A DNA stretch of 64,000 bases from Loripinus fragilis (Eukaryota; Mollusca; Bivalvia; Lucinida; Lucinidae): assembly GCA_964019695.1 (NCBI GenBank), contig OZ026517.1, positions 51,763,672 to 51,827,671 of the forward strand, read 5' to 3'. A program made the position numbers and the translations under genes. Shown piece by piece: positions 1 to 14,989 of the stretch (position 1 is its first letter; each line of letters begins with the position of its first letter). A model generated the notes under the pieces. The model saw only the letters and a program-made list of their open reading frames with translations. It ran no database searches and was not told the DNA's origin.

Positions 1-187
1 ATAAGGTGGACAGAAAATTGAGAATCAAAAGGAAACCAGAAATAAGAGAGGAAATAGGTATTTTCTATGCTGCATCAAAAGCAATTACAAAAAAAAATGC
101 AAATTTGTCAAAGCCCTGACTAGATCACATTATCCAATGATGAGCCCATTTCACACAATGCAGACATGTTCCATTAGCATTTCCAGG

Positions 188-604
188 GTTCATACAGGCA
201 AGATTGTGTAAAATTCAAGGACTTTTCAAGGACTTTAATGGACTTTCCTACTGTTATCAAGGACTGAAAACTTAAGAAAAATACTGATTTACACGTTAAA
301 ATTCTACTACAGAAATGTTAGAGTCCATTACTAAATATACTAGTTTAAGATAATTAGTATTAAATTGTGGTGAGTTTATTTGGTGCAGCATCATGCTGCA
401 CCAAATAAAAGCACTACAATTTTATACTGATTTAGGTCTCCAAAACCACTGTTGCATCCTCCTATTAATAATAAAATTCAAGGATTTTCAAGGCCTTTGA
501 ATGTTTTTCAAGTACTTTTCAAGGCAAATATAATTTTCAAGGACTTTTCAAGACAGTCCCATACATTCAAGTACTTTTCAAGTCTTTGCGAAAGTTGATT
601 TTCT
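188..604. mobile_element. ~0.4-kb insertion with hairpin in the left-edge unit
   Basis: Satellite sequence runs ...CATTAGCATTTCC up to ~187 and resumes at ~604 (AATGATGTGGGA). Other units have these two parts contiguous as TTTCCTGTCAAAGATGTGGG. The intervening DNA holds repeated CAAGGACTTTTCAAGGACTT-like motifs, also seen at ~28,195 and ~54,040, and a perfect hairpin at 375-409. I cannot define terminal repeats or a clean target duplication, so the element class is unknown. Confidence 0.6.
375..409. repeat. Perfect 17-bp-arm hairpin
   Basis: Arm TTTATTTGGTGCAGCAT, a single C, then its exact reverse complement. It lies inside the 0.4-kb insertion. Confidence 0.9.
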
Positions 605-1774
605 GTCAATGATGTGGGATAAGTCTTTACCAAAGCCATGGCTATCCTAAGGTGATGAGTCGCACCTGGTCCTGCATAATCCTCAGCTTGTCCACTAAAA
701 AGTAATATGATTTCTATCAGCAAGCTTCTTCGAAAACGCGCTTATCGTTTCCAGTTGTAGATCATGATTAATGCTAAAAGCAGTAGGCTTCAGGGCTTCA
801 TCTCCACCTAGCACTCCTGGTCTTGTTTTGAGAACAAGCCAGTCTTGTTTTGAGAACAAGACAGCATCCAGATGAGCCTTCCTCCTCGGATAGCAGGCTG
901 CATCTGCCCAAATGCAACAGGTAGTACTGGGCTACATTGTACCAGTAGCAGAAGTTACCAAACACATATCTCACAACATTAAACTCTTTCCAGTGACTTC
1001 CTAGGTAACTCTGACCTGACTTGACATGGATTTGACAATTATTGGTCAATTTCTGAAACAATTAATGAGTATATATTTACTGCAACACTGACTCCTCAAT
1101 CTATTTTACTTTCTTTTCTCAAAAACCTGAGAAGAGTACTTTGCCAAACAGTGCAGACCCAAGGATAATGCAGCAGAAATAAGTCTAGGACAATCCATGA
1201 TACTATATGTACTGACACAATCGAGTAAAGTGCAGCTGTTCCTTTGAGCAGTGTCATCAATGAAACCGTCCACTACATCTCCTACCAAGAATTTAAATGC
1301 CAGATGTGATTTATGACTACAGCATCAGAAGCAATAACAAAACAGGATTTCTCTTTTGTCTTTATAGCAAACACCAGTTGAACACTAAGTCCTCTGCACA
1401 GTCAAAGATGTCTTTCCTATGGTAAGTGTTTCTGTCTAATGCTTATCCAGAAGAAAACCTTATGATTTTTGGCACCACTGCATGAACTCAGTGATTAATT
1501 GGTACAAAGGAGACAAACCATAACATTCAGATGAAACTGCATAACAAGTTAATGTCAACCTTCAAGACTAGGAGGTCCAGGAAACTAGTGATCTCCATCT
1601 CCCTGACTATGTAACTGGCTTAACCAGTACCTCATCCAGGCAATCATACACCAGGATTTCCAAGCCTGAAAACTGAACATGCATAGAAATCTGTATGCCT
1701 GCTATATGCAAGACCTCTTGGCTCAAATAACTATCAAGGCATCCAGGAAGCCCTAGACCTAGTCTAGCCGAAAG

Positions 1775-3980
1775 ATGGCAAAAAACTCTCGCATGTACAA
1801 TGGTAATACAAACTGTGACAGAGCCGGGCTACATACCTGGATTAGTGCTTTGCCTTGGCAGCTTGCCCTCAGGGTAAAACATTTGCAACTTAGTATGCTC
1901 ACACAAGCTGATGTCATTGGCAGCAGGGTTTGGCCCACTAAGATCAATACAGACAAAGGCACTTTGAAGAGAACTGCTAAGTGCTACTGCCCACTTTGGT
2001 TTCTGGATTAACCCCACTCTCTTGCAACCATCCTGACCATGTCAGCAGAAACCAGCATTGAAATGGGGCCCCATTCAGATTCCAATGCTGTTTTCTAGTT
2101 AACTATGACAGGATGATCACAAAAAATAGGTCAATATCAAAAGCAAAAATCGACAGTTGCCAATACAACTCCTCAGGTTTCTCCAAAGTTGTGTTGTCTG
2201 TATTGCCCTTGGTGGACCAAATCTGAAGCCTCAAATACACCTTTGTGTGTTCATACCAGCTCACAAATATTTAACCCTGTAGGTAGTCTGACAAGACAAG
2301 GCACTGATCCACGTTGGCAGCCAAGTTCTCCCACTGAATGTGTCACAAATGTAAAGGCAAGAGCTTTTTGTCATCCTTTAGCAAAACCAGGTGCAGGGTT
2401 TTCCAGACAGCTTTGGTAGCTGCTTCAGCCACGAGTTCTTGCACATAGCAGGTATACAGACCCCAATGCATATGCAACCACAGGCTTAGATATCTTCGTG
2501 TAGAATGGTCTAGCTGAGATGCTAGTGCAGACAGTGGACACAGGCAAGGACATGGCAATCCATAGATTACGAGACTTCACCAGCCTTCAAAGTAAACAGA
2601 ACATTGTTGCACAGGTTAATCTAGATGGCATAGTTTATATCCCCCGTGCCAATTGGCCACCTTGTTCTTGCAGTGATATCAAAAATATAACAGCTCTTCT
2701 GGCAAAACCCTGACTAGGTCACACCATCTTATTGTGTGCCCATTTCACAATGCAGACATGCTCCATTAGCATTTCCTGTCAAAGATGTGGGAGAAGTCTT
2801 GCACAGGCCGCAGATACCAAAGCCATGGGTAGGCAGCTATCCTAAGGTGATGAGTCACACAGGGTCTTTCTGTTACCTTCTGCATCAGCCTCAGCTTGTC
2901 CACAGAAAAGTATGATGATTTTTATCAGCAAGCTTCTCCAAAAGCGCGCTTATTGTTTCGAGCGGTAGATCATGGTTACTCAATGCTAAGAGCAATAGGC
3001 TCCAGGGCTTCACCTAAACCTAGCCCTCTTGGTCTTGTTTTGAGAACAAGCCAGTCTTGTTTTGATAACAAAACAGCATCTAGATGAGCCTTCCTCCTCA
3101 GATAGCAGGCTGCATCTGCCCAAATGCAACAGGTAGTACTGGGCTACATTGTACCAGTAGCAGAAGTTACCACACACATATCTCACAACACTAAACTCTT
3201 TCCAGTGACTTTGTAGGTAGCTCTGACCTGACTTGACATGGAATTGACAAATATTGGTCAATTTCTGAAACAATTAATGAGTGCATATTTACTGCAACAC
3301 TGACTCCTCCATCTATTTTACTTTCTTTTCTCAAAACATGAGAAGAGTACTTTGCCAAACAGTGCAGGCCCAAGGATTGTGCAGCAGAAATAAGTCTAGA
3401 CAAATCTGTGATACTATATGTACTGACACAATCAAGTGCAGCTGTTTCTTTGAGTAGTGTCATCAATGAAACCATCAACTACATCTCCCTCCAAGAATTT
3501 AAATGCCAGATGTGGTCTATGACTACAGCATCAGAAGCAATCACTAAACAGGAATTCTCTTTTGTCCTTTATAACAACACCAGTTGAACATTAAGTCTTC
3601 TGCACAGTCAAAGAGGTTTACCCTATGGTAAGTGTTTCTGTCTTATGTTTATCCAGAGGAAAACCTTATGATTTTCGGCACCACTGCATGAATTCAGTGA
3701 CTCATTGGTATAAAGGAGACAAACCATAACATTCTGATAAAACTGCATAACAAGTTTATGTCAACCTTCAAGACTAGGAGGTCCAGGAAACTAGTGATCT
3801 CCATCTCCCTGACTATGTAACTGGCTTACTCAGTACCTCATCCAGGCAATCATACACCAGGATTTCCAAGCCTGAAAGCTGAACATGCATAGAAATCTGT
3901 ATGCCTGCTATATGCAAGACCTCTTGGCTGAAATAACTATCAAGGCATCCAGGAAGCCCTAGACCTATTCTAGCCAAAAG
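1775..3980. repeat. Satellite unit 1
   Basis: 2206 bp. It has a 5-bp insertion (ATACA-type) at ~2163-2167 that is shared only with the last unit. From ~2,950 it has the CGAGCGG and GATAGCAGG variants typical of the left half of the array. Confidence 0.93.
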
Positions 3981-6180
3981 ATGGCAAAAAACTCTCGAAT
4001 GTACAATGGTAATACAAACTGTGACAGAGCCGGGCTACATACCTGGATTAGTGCTTTGCCTTGGCAGCTTGCCCTCAGGGTAAAACATTTGCAACTTAGT
4101 ATGCTCACACAAGCTGATGTCATTGGCAGCAGGGTTTGGCCCACTAAGATCAATACAGACAAAGGCACTTTGAAGAGAACTGCTAAGTGCTACTGCCCAC
4201 TTTGGTTTCTGGATTAACCCCACTCTCTTGCAACCATCCTGACCATGTCAGCAGAAACCAGCATTGAAATGGGGCCCCATTTGGATTCCAATGCTGTTTT
4301 CTAGTTAACTATGACAGGATGATCACAAAAAATAGGTCAATATCAAAAGCCAAAATCGACAGTTGCCAACTCCTCAGGTTTCTCCAAAGTCGTGTTGTCT
4401 GTATTGCCCTTGGTGGACCAAATCTGAAGCCTCAAATACACCTTTGTGTGTTCATACCAGCTCACAAATATTTAACCCTGTAGGTAGTCTGACAAGACAA
4501 GGCACTGATCCACGTTGGCAGCCAAGTTCTCCCACTGAATGTGTCACAAATGTAAAGGCAAGAGCTTTTTGTCATCCTTTAGCAAAACCAGGTGCAGGGT
4601 TTTCCAGACAGCTTTGGTAGCTGCTTCAGCCACGAGTTCTTGCACATAGCAGGTATACAGACCCCAATGCATATGCAACCACAGGCTTAGATATCTTCGT
4701 GTAGAATGGTCTAGCTGAGATGCTAGTGCAGACAGTGGACACAGGCAAGGACATGGCAATCCATAGATTACGAGACTTCACCAGCCTTCAAAGTAAACAG
4801 AACATTGTTGCAAAGGTTAATCTAGATGGCATAGTTTATATCCCCCGTGCCAATTGGCCACCTTGTTCTTGCAGTGATATCAAAAATATAACAGCTCTTC
4901 TGGCAAAACCCTGACTAGGTCACACCATCTTATTGTGTGCCCATTTCACAATGCAGACATGCTCCATTAGCATTTCCTGTCAAAGATGTGGGAGAAGTCT
5001 TGCACAGGCCGCAGATACCAAAGCCATGGGTAGGCAGCTATCCTAAGGTGATGAGTCACACAGGGTCTTTCTGTTACCTTCTGCATCAGCCTCAGCTTGT
5101 CCACAGAAAAGTATGATGATTTTTATCAGCAAGCTTCTCCAAAAGCGCGCTTATTGTTTCGAGCGGTAGATCATGGTTACTCAATGCTAAGAGTAATAGG
5201 CTCCAGGGCTTCACCTCAACCTAGCCCTCTTGGTCTTGTTTTGAGAACAAGCCAGTCTTGTTTTGATAACAAAACAGCATCTAGATGAGCCTTCCTCCTC
5301 AGATAGCAGGCTGCATCTGCCCAAATGCAACAGGTAGTACTGGGCTACATTGTACCAGTAGCAGAATTACCACACACATATCTCACAACACTAAACTCTT
5401 TCCAGTGACTTTGTAGGTAGCTCTGACCTGACTTGACATGGAATTGACAAATATTGGTCAATTTCTGAAACAATTAATGAGTGCATATTTACTGCAACAC
5501 TGACTCCTCCATCTATTTTACTTTCTTTTCTCAAAACATGAGAAGAGTACTTTGCCAAACAGTGCAGGCCCAAGGATTGTGCAGCAGAAATAAGTCTAGA
5601 CAAATCTGTGATACTATATGTACTGACACAATCAAGTGCAGCTGTTTCTTTGAGTAGTGTCATCAATGAAACCATCAACTACATCTCCCTCCAAGAATTT
5701 AAATGCCAGATGTGGTCTATGACTACAGCATCAGAAGCAATTACTAAACAGGATTTCTCTTTTGTCCTTTATAACAACGCCAGTTGAACATTAAGTCTTC
5801 TGCACAGTCAAAGAGGTTTACCCTATGGTAAGTGTTTCTGTCTTATGTTTATCCAGAGGAAAACCTTATGATTTTCGGCACCACTGCATGAATTCAGTGA
5901 CTCATTGGTATAAAGGAGACAAACCATAACATTCTGATAAAACTGCATAACAAGTTTATGTCAACCTTCAAGACTAGGAGGTCCAGGAAACTAGTGATCT
6001 CCATCTCCCTGACTATGTAACTGGCTTACTCAGTACCTCATCCAGGCAATCATACACCAGGATTTCCAAGCCTGAAAGCTGAACATGCATAGAAATCTGT
6101 ATGCCTGCTATATGCAAGACCTCTTGGCTGAAATAACTATCAAGGCATCCAGGAAGCCCTAGACCTATTCTAGCCAAAAG
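3981..6180. repeat. Satellite unit 2
   Basis: 2200 bp. Private changes include AAAGGTTAATC near 4,811 and a 1-bp deletion in the GCAGAATTACC context near 5,366. It is of the left-half variant type. Confidence 0.93.
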
Positions 6181-8386
6181 ATGGCAAAAAACTCTCGAAT
6201 GTACAATGGTAATACAAACTGTGACAGAGCCGGGCTACATACCTGGATTAGTGCTTTGCCTTGGCAGCTTGCCCTCAGGGTAAAACATTTGCAACTTAGT
6301 ATGCTCACACAAGCTGATGTCATTGGCAGCAGGGTTTGGCCCACTAAGATCAATACAGACAAAGGCACTTTGAAGAGAACTGCTAAGTGCTACTGCCCAC
6401 TTTGGTTTCTGGATTAACCCCACTCTCTTGCAACCATCCTGACCATGTCAGCAGAAACCAGCATTGAAATGGGGCCCCATTCAGATTCCAATGCTGTTTT
6501 CTAGTTAACTATGACAGGATGATCACAAAAAATAGGTCAATATCAAAAGCCAAAATCGACAGTTGCCAACTCCTCAGGTTTCTCCAAAGTTGTGTTGTCT
6601 GTATTGCCCTTGGTGGACCAAATCTGAAGCCTCAAATACACCTTTGTGTGTTCATACCAGCTCACAAATATTTAACCCTGTAGGTAGTCTGACAAGACAA
6701 GGCACTGATCCACCTTGGCAGCCAAGTTCTCCCACTGAATGTGTCACAAATGTAAAGGCAAGAGCTTTTTGTCATCCTTTAGCAAAACCAGGTGCAGGGT
6801 TTTCCAGACAGCTTTGGTAGCTGCTTCAGCCACGAGTTCTTGCACATAGCAGGTATACAGACCCCAATGCATATGCAACCACAGGCTTAGATATCTTCGT
6901 GTAGAGTGGTCTAGCTGAGATGCTAGTGCAGACAGTGGACACAGGCAAGGACATGGCAATCCATAGATTACCAGACTTCACCAGCCTTCAATGTAAACAG
7001 AACATTGTTGCACAGGTTAATCTAGATGGCATAGTTTATATCCCCTGTGCGAATTGGCCACCTTGTTCTTGCAGTGATATCAAAAATATAACAGCTCTTC
7101 TGGCAAAACCCTGACTAGGTCACACCATCTTATTGTGTGCCCATTTCACAATGCAGACATGCTCCATTAGCATTTCCTGTCAAAGATGTGGGAGAAGTCT
7201 TGCATAGGCCGCGGATACAAAAGCCATGGGTAGGCAGCTATCCTAAGGTGATGAGTCACACAGGGTCTTTCTGTTACCTTCTGCATCAGCCTCAGCTTGT
7301 CCACAGAAAAGTATGATGATTTTTATCAGCAAGCTTCTCCAAAAGCGCGCTTATTGTTTCGAGCGGTAGATCATGGTTACTCAATGCTAAGAGCAATAGG
7401 CTCCAGGGCTTCACCTCAACCTAGCCCTCTTGGTCTTGTTTTGAGAACAAGCCAGTCTTGTTTTGATAACAAAACAGCATCTAGATGAGCCTTCCTCCTC
7501 AGATAGCAGGCTGCATCTGCCCAAATGCAACAGGTAGTACTGGGCTACATTGTACCAGTAGCAGAAGTTACCACACACATATCTCACAACACTAAACTCT
7601 TTCCAGTGACTTTGTAGGTAGCTCTGACCTGACTTGACATGGAATTGACAAATATTGGTCAATTTCTGAAACAATTAATGAGTGCATATTTACTGCAACA
7701 CTGACTCCTCCATCTATTTTACTTTCTTTTCTCAAAACATGAGAAGAGTACTTTGCCAAACAGTGCAGGCCCAAGGATTGTGCAGCAGAAATAAGTCTAG
7801 ACAAATCTGTGATACTATATGTACTGACACAATCAAGTAAAGTGCAGCTGTTTCTTTGAGTAGTGTCATCAATGAGACCATCAACTACATCTCCCTCCAA
7901 GAATTTAAATGCCAGATGTGGTCTATGACTACAGCATCAGAAGCAATTACAAAACAGGATTTCTCTTTTGTCCTTTATTACAACACCAGTTGAACATTAA
8001 GTCTTCTGCACAGTCAAAGAGGTTTACCCTATGGCAAGTGTTTCTGTCTTATGTTTATCCAGAGGAAAACCTTATGATTTTCGGCACCACTGCATGAATT
8101 CAGTGACTCATTGGTATAAAGGAGACAAACCATAACATTTTGATAAAACTGCATAACAGGTTTATGTCAACCTTCAAGACTAGGAGATCCAGGAAACTAG
8201 TGATCTCCATCTCCCTGACTATGTAACTGGCTTAACCAGTACCTCATCCAGGCAATCATACACCAGGATTTCCAAGCCTGAAAGCTGAACATGCATAGAA
8301 ATCTGTATGCCTGCTATATGCAAGACCTCTTGGCTCAAATAACTATCAAGGCATCCAGGAAGCCCTAGACCTAGTCTAGCCAAAAG
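6181..8386. repeat. Satellite unit 3
   Basis: 2206 bp. It keeps the 5-bp TAAAG at ~7,837 (AATCAAGTAAAGTGCAG) that most inner units have lost but diverged flanking copies retain. It is therefore locally more ancestral than its neighbours. Confidence 0.93.
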
Positions 8387-10588
8387 ATGGCAAAAAAACT
8401 CTCGAATGTACAATGGTAATACAAACTGTGACAGAGCCGGGCTACATACCTGGATTAGTGCTTTGCCTTGGCAGCTTGCCCTCAGGGTAAAACATTTGCA
8501 ACTTAGTATGCTCACACAAGCTGATGTCATTGGCAGCAGGGTTTGGCCCACTAAGATCAATACAGACAAAGGCACTTTGAAGAGAACTGCTAAGTGCTAC
8601 TGCCCACTTTGGTTTCTGGATTAACCCCACTCTCTTGCAACCATCCTGACCATGTCAGCAGAAACCAGCATTGAAATGGGGCCCCATTCAGATTCCAATG
8701 CTGTTTTCTAGTTAACTATGACAGGATGATCACAAAAAATAGGTCAATATCAAAAGCCAAAATCGACAGTTGCCAACTCCTCAGGTTTCTCCAAAGTTGT
8801 GTTGTCTGTATTGCCCTTGGTGGCCCAAATCTGAAGCCTCAAATACACCTTTGTGTGTTCATAACAGCTCACAAATATTTAACCCTGTAGGTAGTCTGAC
8901 AAGACAAGGCACTGATCCACGTTGGCAGCCAAGTTCTCCCACTGAATGTGTCACAAATGTAAAGGCAAGAGCTTTTTGTCATTCTTTAGCAAAACCAGGT
9001 GCAGGGTTTTCCAGACAGCTTTGGTAGCTGCTTCAGCCACGAGTTCTTGCACATAGCAGGTATACAGACCCCAATGCATATGCAACCACAGGCTTAGATA
9101 TCTTCGTGTAGAATGGTCTAGCTGAGATGCTAGTGCAGACAGTGGACACAGGCAAGGACATGGCAATCCATAGATTACGAGACTTCACCAGCCTTCAAAG
9201 TAAACAGAACATTGTTGCACAGGTTAATCTAGATGGCATAGTTTATATCCCCCGTGCACATTGGCCACCTTGTTCTTGCAGTGATATCAAAAATATAACA
9301 GCTCTTCTGGCAAAACCCTGACTAGGTCACACCATCTTATTGTGTGCCCATTTCACAATGCAGACATGCTCCATTAGCATTTCCTGTCAAAGATGTGGGA
9401 GAAGTCTTGCATAGGCCGCAGATACCAAAGCCATGGGTAGGCAGCTATCCTAAGGTGGTGAGTCACACAGGGTCTTTCTGTTACCTTCTGCATCAGCCTC
9501 AGCTTGTCCACAGAAAAGTATGATGATTTTTATCAGCAAGCTTCTCCAAAAGCGCGCTTATTGTTTCGATTGGTAGATCATGGTTACTCAATGCTAAGAG
9601 CAATAGGCTCCAGGGCTTCACCTCAACCTAGCCCTCTTGGTCTTGTTTTGAGAACAAGCCAGTCTTGTTTTGATAACAAAACAGCACCTAGATGAGCCTT
9701 CCTCCTCGGATAGCAGGCTGCATCTGTCCAAATGCAACAGGTAGTACTGGGCTACATTGTACCAGTAGCAGAAGTTACCACACACATATCTCACAACACT
9801 AAACTCTTTCCAGTGACTTTGTAGGTAGCTCTGACCTGACTTGACATGGAATTGACAAATATTGGTCAATTTCTGAAACAATTAATGAGTGCATATTTAC
9901 TGCAACACTGACTCCTCCATCTATTTTACTTTCTTTTCTCAAAACATGAGAAGAGTACTTTGCCAAACAGTGCAGGCCCAAGGATTGTGCAGCAGAAATA
10001 AGTCTAGACAAATCTGTGATACTATATGTACTGACACAATCAAGTGCAGCTGTTTCTTTGAGTAGTGTCATCAATGAAACCATCAACTACATCTCCCTCC
10101 AAGAATTTAAATGCCAGATGTGGTCTATGACTACAGCATCAGAAGCAATTACAAAACAGGATTTCTCTTTTGTCCTTTATAACAACACCAGTTGAACATT
10201 TAGTCTTCTGCACAGTCAAAGAGGTTTACCCTATGGCAAGTGTTTCTGTCTTATGTTTATCCAGAGGAAAACCTTATGATTTTCGGCACCACTGCATGAA
10301 TTCAGTGACTCATTGGTACAAAGGAGACAAACCATAACATTCTGATAAAACTGCATAACAAGTTTATGTCAACCTTCAAGACTAGGAGGTCCAGGAAACT
10401 AGTGATCTCCATCTCCCTGACTATGTAACTGGCTTAACCAGTACCTCATCCAGGCAATCATACACCAGGATTTCCAAGCCTGAAAGCTGAACATGCATAG
10501 AAATCTGTATGCCTGCTATATGCAAGACCTCTTGGCTGAAATAACTATCAAGGCATCCAGGAAGCCCTAGACCTAGTCTAGCCAAAAG
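8387..10588. repeat. Satellite unit 4
   Basis: 2202 bp. It has one extra A in the A-run near 8,395, a CGATTGG variant at ~9,567, and GGTGGCCCAAATC instead of GGTGGACCAAATC near 8,820. Confidence 0.93.
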
Positions 10589-12789
10589 ATGGCAAAAAAC
10601 TCTCGAATGTACAATGGTAATACAAACTGTGACAGAGCCGGGCTACATACCTGGATTAGTGCTTTGCCTTGGCAGCTTGCCCTCAGGGTAAAACATTTGC
10701 AACTTAGTATGCTCACACAAGCTGATGTCATTGGCAGCAGGGTTTGGCCCACTAAGATCAATACAAACAAAGGCACTTTGAAGAGAACTGCTAAGCGCTA
10801 CTGCCCACTTTGGTTTCTGGATTAACCCCACTCTCTTGCAACCATCCTGACCATGTCAGCAGAAACCAGCATTGAAATGGGGCCCCATTCAGATTCCAAT
10901 GCTGTTTTCTAGTTAACTATGACAGGATGATCACAAAAAATAGGTCAATATCAAAAGCCAAAATCGACAGTTGCCAACTCCTCAGGTTTCTCCAAAGTTG
11001 TGTTGTCTGTATTGCCCTTGGTGGACCAAATCTGAAGCCTCAAATACACCTTTGTGTGTTCATACCAGCTCACAAATATTTAACCCTGTAGGTAGTCTGA
11101 CAAGACAAGGCACTGATCCACGTTGGCAGCCAAGTTCTCCCACTGAATGTGTCACAACTGTAAAGGCAAGAGCTTTTTGTCATCCTTTAGCAAAACCAGG
11201 TGCAGGGTTTTCCAGACAGCTTTGGTAGCTGCTTCAGCCACGAGTTCTTGCACATAGCAGGTATACGGACCCCAATGCATATGCAACCACAGGCTTAGAT
11301 ATCTTCGTGTAGAATGGTCTAGCTGAGATGCTAGTGCAGACAGTGGACACAGGCAAGGACATGGCAATCCATAGATTACGAGACTTCACCAGCCTTCAAA
11401 GTAAACAGAACATTGTTGCACAGGTTAATCTAGTTGGCATAGTTTATATCCCCCGTGCAAATTGGCCACCTTGTTCTTGCAGTGATATCAAAAATATAAC
11501 AGCTCTTCTGGCAAAACCCTGACTAGGTCACACCATCTTATTGTGTGCCCATTTCACAATGCAGACATGCTCCATTAGCATTTCCTGTCAAAGATGTGGG
11601 AGAAGTCTTGCATAGGCCGCAGATACCAAAGCCATGGGTAGGCAGCTATCCTAAGGTGATGAGTCACACAGGGTCTTTCTGTTACCTTCTGCATCAGCCT
11701 CAGCTTGTCCACAGAAAAGTATGATGATTTTTATCAGCAAGCTTCTCCAAAAGCGCGCTTATTGTTTCTAGCGGTAGATCATGGTTACTCAATGCTAAGA
11801 GCAATAGGCTCCAGGGCTTCACCTCAACCTAGCCCTCTTGGTCTTGTTTTGAGAACAAGCCAGTCTTGTTTTGATAACAAAACAGCATCTAGATGAGCCT
11901 TCCTCCTCAGATAGCAAGCTGCATCTGCCCAAATGCAACAGGTAGTACTGGGCTACATTGTACCAGTAACAGAAGTTACCACACACATATCTCACAACAC
12001 TAAACTCTTTCCAGTGACTTTGTAGGTAGCTCTGACCTGACTTGACATGGAATTGACAAATATTGGTCAATTTCTGAAACAATTAATGAGTGCATATTTA
12101 CTGCAACACTGACTCCTCCATCTATTTTACTTTCTTTTCTCAAAACACGAGAAGAGTACTTTGCCAAACAGTGCAGGCCCAAGGATTGTGCAGCAGAAAT
12201 AAGTCTAGACAAATCTGTGATACTATATGTACTGACACAATCAAGTGCAGCTGTTTCTTTGAGTAGTGTCATCAATGAAACCATCAACTACATCTCCCTC
12301 CAAGAATTTAAATGCCAGATGTGGTCTATGACTACAGCATCAGAAGCAATTACAAAACAGGATTTCTCTTTTGTCCTTTATAACAACACCAGTTGAACAT
12401 TAAGTCTTCTGCACAGTCAAAGAGGTTTACCCTATGGTAAGTGTTTCTGTCTTATGTTTATCCAGAGGAAAACCTTATGATTTTCGGCACCACTGCATGA
12501 ATTCAGTGACTCATTGGTTTAAAGGAGACAAACCATAACATTCTGATAAAACTGCATAACAAGTTTATGTCAACCTTCAAGACTAGGAGGTCCAGGAAAC
12601 TAGTGATCTCTATCTCCCTGACTATGTAACTGGCTTAACTAGTACCTCATCCAGGAAATCATACACCAGGATTTCCAAGCCTGAAAGCTGAACATGCATA
12701 GAAATCTGTATGCCTGCTATATGCAAGACCTCTTGGCTCAAATAACTATCAAGGCATCCAGGAAGCCCTAGACCTAGTCTAGCCAAAAG
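10589..12789. repeat. Satellite unit 5
   Basis: 2201 bp. Private changes include CTAGCGG at ~11,767, GATAGCAAG near 11,911 and TCTAGTTGG near 11,430. It is the last unit of the GATAGCA type before the switch in unit 6. Confidence 0.93.
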
Positions 12790-14989
12790 ATGGCAAAAAA
12801 CTCTCGAATGTACAATGGTAATACAAACTGTGACAGAGCCGGGCTACATACCTGGATTAGTGCTTTGCCTTGGCAGCTTGCCCTCAGGGTAAAACATTTG
12901 CAACTTAGTATGCTCACACAAGCTGATGTCATTGGCAGCAGGGTTTGGCCCACTAAGATCAATACAGACAAAGGCACTTTGAAGAGAACTGCTAAGTGCT
13001 ACTGCCCACTTTGGTTTCTGGATTACCCCCACTCTCTTGCAACCATCCTGACCATGTCAGCAGAAACCAGCATTGAAATGGGGCCCCATTCAGATTCCAA
13101 TGCTGTTTTCTAGTTAACTATGATAGGATGATCACAAAAAATAGGTCAATATCAAAAGCCAAAATCGACAGTTGCCAACTCCTCGGGTTTCTCCAAAGTT
13201 GTGTTGTCTGTATTGCCCTTGGTGGACCAAATCTGAAGCCTCAAATACACCTTTGTGTGTTCATACCAGCTCACAAATATTTAACCCTGTAGGTAGTCTG
13301 ACAAGACAAGGCATTGATCCACGTTGGCAGCCAAGTTCTCCCACTGAATGTGTCACAAATGTAAAGGCAAGAGCTTTTTGTCATCCTTTAGCAAAACCAG
13401 GTGCAGGGTTTTCCAGACAGCTTTGGTAGCTGCTTCAGCCACGAGTTCTTGCACATAGCAGGTATACAGACCCCAATGCATATGCAACCACAGGCTTAGA
13501 TATCTTCGTGTAGAATGGTCTAGCTGAGATGCTAGTGCAGACAGTGGACACAGGCAAGGACATGGCAATCCATAGATTACGAGACTTCACCAGCCTTCAA
13601 AGTTAACAGAACATTGTTGCCCAGGTTAATCTAGATGGCATAGTTTATATCCCCTGTGCAAATTGGCCACCTTGTTCTTGCAGTGATATCAAAAATATAA
13701 CAGCTCTTCTGGCAAAACCCTGACTAGGTCACACCATCTTATTGTGTGCCCATTTCACAATGCAGACATGCTCCATTAGCATTTCCTGTCAAAGATGTGG
13801 GAGAAGTCTTGCATAGGCTGCAGATACCAAAGCCATGGGTAGGCAGCTATCCTAAGGTGATGAGTCACACAGGGTCTTTCTGTTACCTTCTGCATCAGCC
13901 TCAGCTTGTCCACAGAAAAGTATGATGATTTTTATCAGCAAGCTTCTCCAAAAGCGCACTTATTGTTTCCAGTGGTAGATCATGGTTACTCAATGCTAAG
14001 AGCAATAGGCTCCAGGGCTTCGCCTCAACCTAGCCCTCTTGGTCTTGTTTTGAGAACAAGCCAGTCTTGTTTTGATAACAAAACAGCATCTAGATGAGCC
14101 TTCCTCCTCAGATGCAGGCTGCATCTGCCCAAATGCAACAGGTAGTACTGGGCTACATTGTACCAGTAGCAGAAGTTACCACACACATATCTCACAACAC
14201 TAAACTCTTTCCAGTGACTTTGTAGGTAGCTCTGACCTGACTTGACATGGAATTGACAAATATTGGTCAATTTCTGAAACAATTAATGAGTGCATATTTA
14301 CTGCAACACTGACTCCTCCATCTATTTTACTTTCTTTTCTCAAAACATGAGAAGAGTACTTTGCCAAACAGTGCAGGCCCAAGGATTGTGCAGCAGAAAT
14401 AAGTCTAGACAAATCTGTGATACTATATGTACTGACACAATCAAGTGCAGCTGTTTCTTTGAGTAGTGTCATCAATGAAACCATCAACTACATCTCCCTC
14501 CAAGAATTTAAATGCCAGATGTGGTCTATGACTACAGCATCAGAAGCAATTACAAAACAGGATTTCTCTTTTGTCCTTTATAACAACACCAGTTGAACAT
14601 TAAGTCTTCTGCACAGTCAAAGAGGTTTACCCTATGGTAAGTGTTTCTGTCTTATGTTTATCCAGAGGAAAACCTTATGATTTTCGGCACCACTGCATGA
14701 ATTCAGTGACTCATTGGTATAAAGGAGACAAACCATAACATTCTGATAAAACTGCATAACAAGTTTATGTCAACCTTCAAGACTAGGAGGTCCAGGAAAC
14801 TAGTGATCTCCATCTCCCTGACTATGTAACTGGCTTAACCAGTACCTCATCCAGGCAATCATACACCAGGATTTCCAAGCCTGAAAGCTGAACATGCATA
14901 GAAATCTGTATGCCTGCTATATGCAAGACCTCTTGGCTGAAATAACTATCAAGGCATCCAGGAAGCCCTAGACCTAGTCTAGCCAAAAG
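12790..14989. repeat. Satellite unit 6
   Basis: 2200 bp. It is the first unit with the 2-bp-shorter GATGCAGG variant (~14,112) and the CCAGTGG variant (~13,968). Both then persist through unit 10. It also switches GGCACTGATCC to GGCATTGATCC (~13,311). Confidence 0.93.

Larger units (their letters stand above)
1..1774. repeat. Left-edge partial, older-type satellite unit
   Basis: Bases 60-187 resemble two unit landmarks, the CATCAAAAGCAATTACAAAA region and the CCCTGACTAGATCAC region, but are degraded and joined abnormally. From ~604 the sequence follows the unit order. Between ~1,085 and ~1,250 it carries the older subtype seen at 34,800 and 50,930 (AAAAACCTGAGAAG, and GTAAAGTGCAG retained). 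A 0.4-kb insertion interrupts it at ~188-604. It looks like the decayed left margin of the array. Confidence 0.8.
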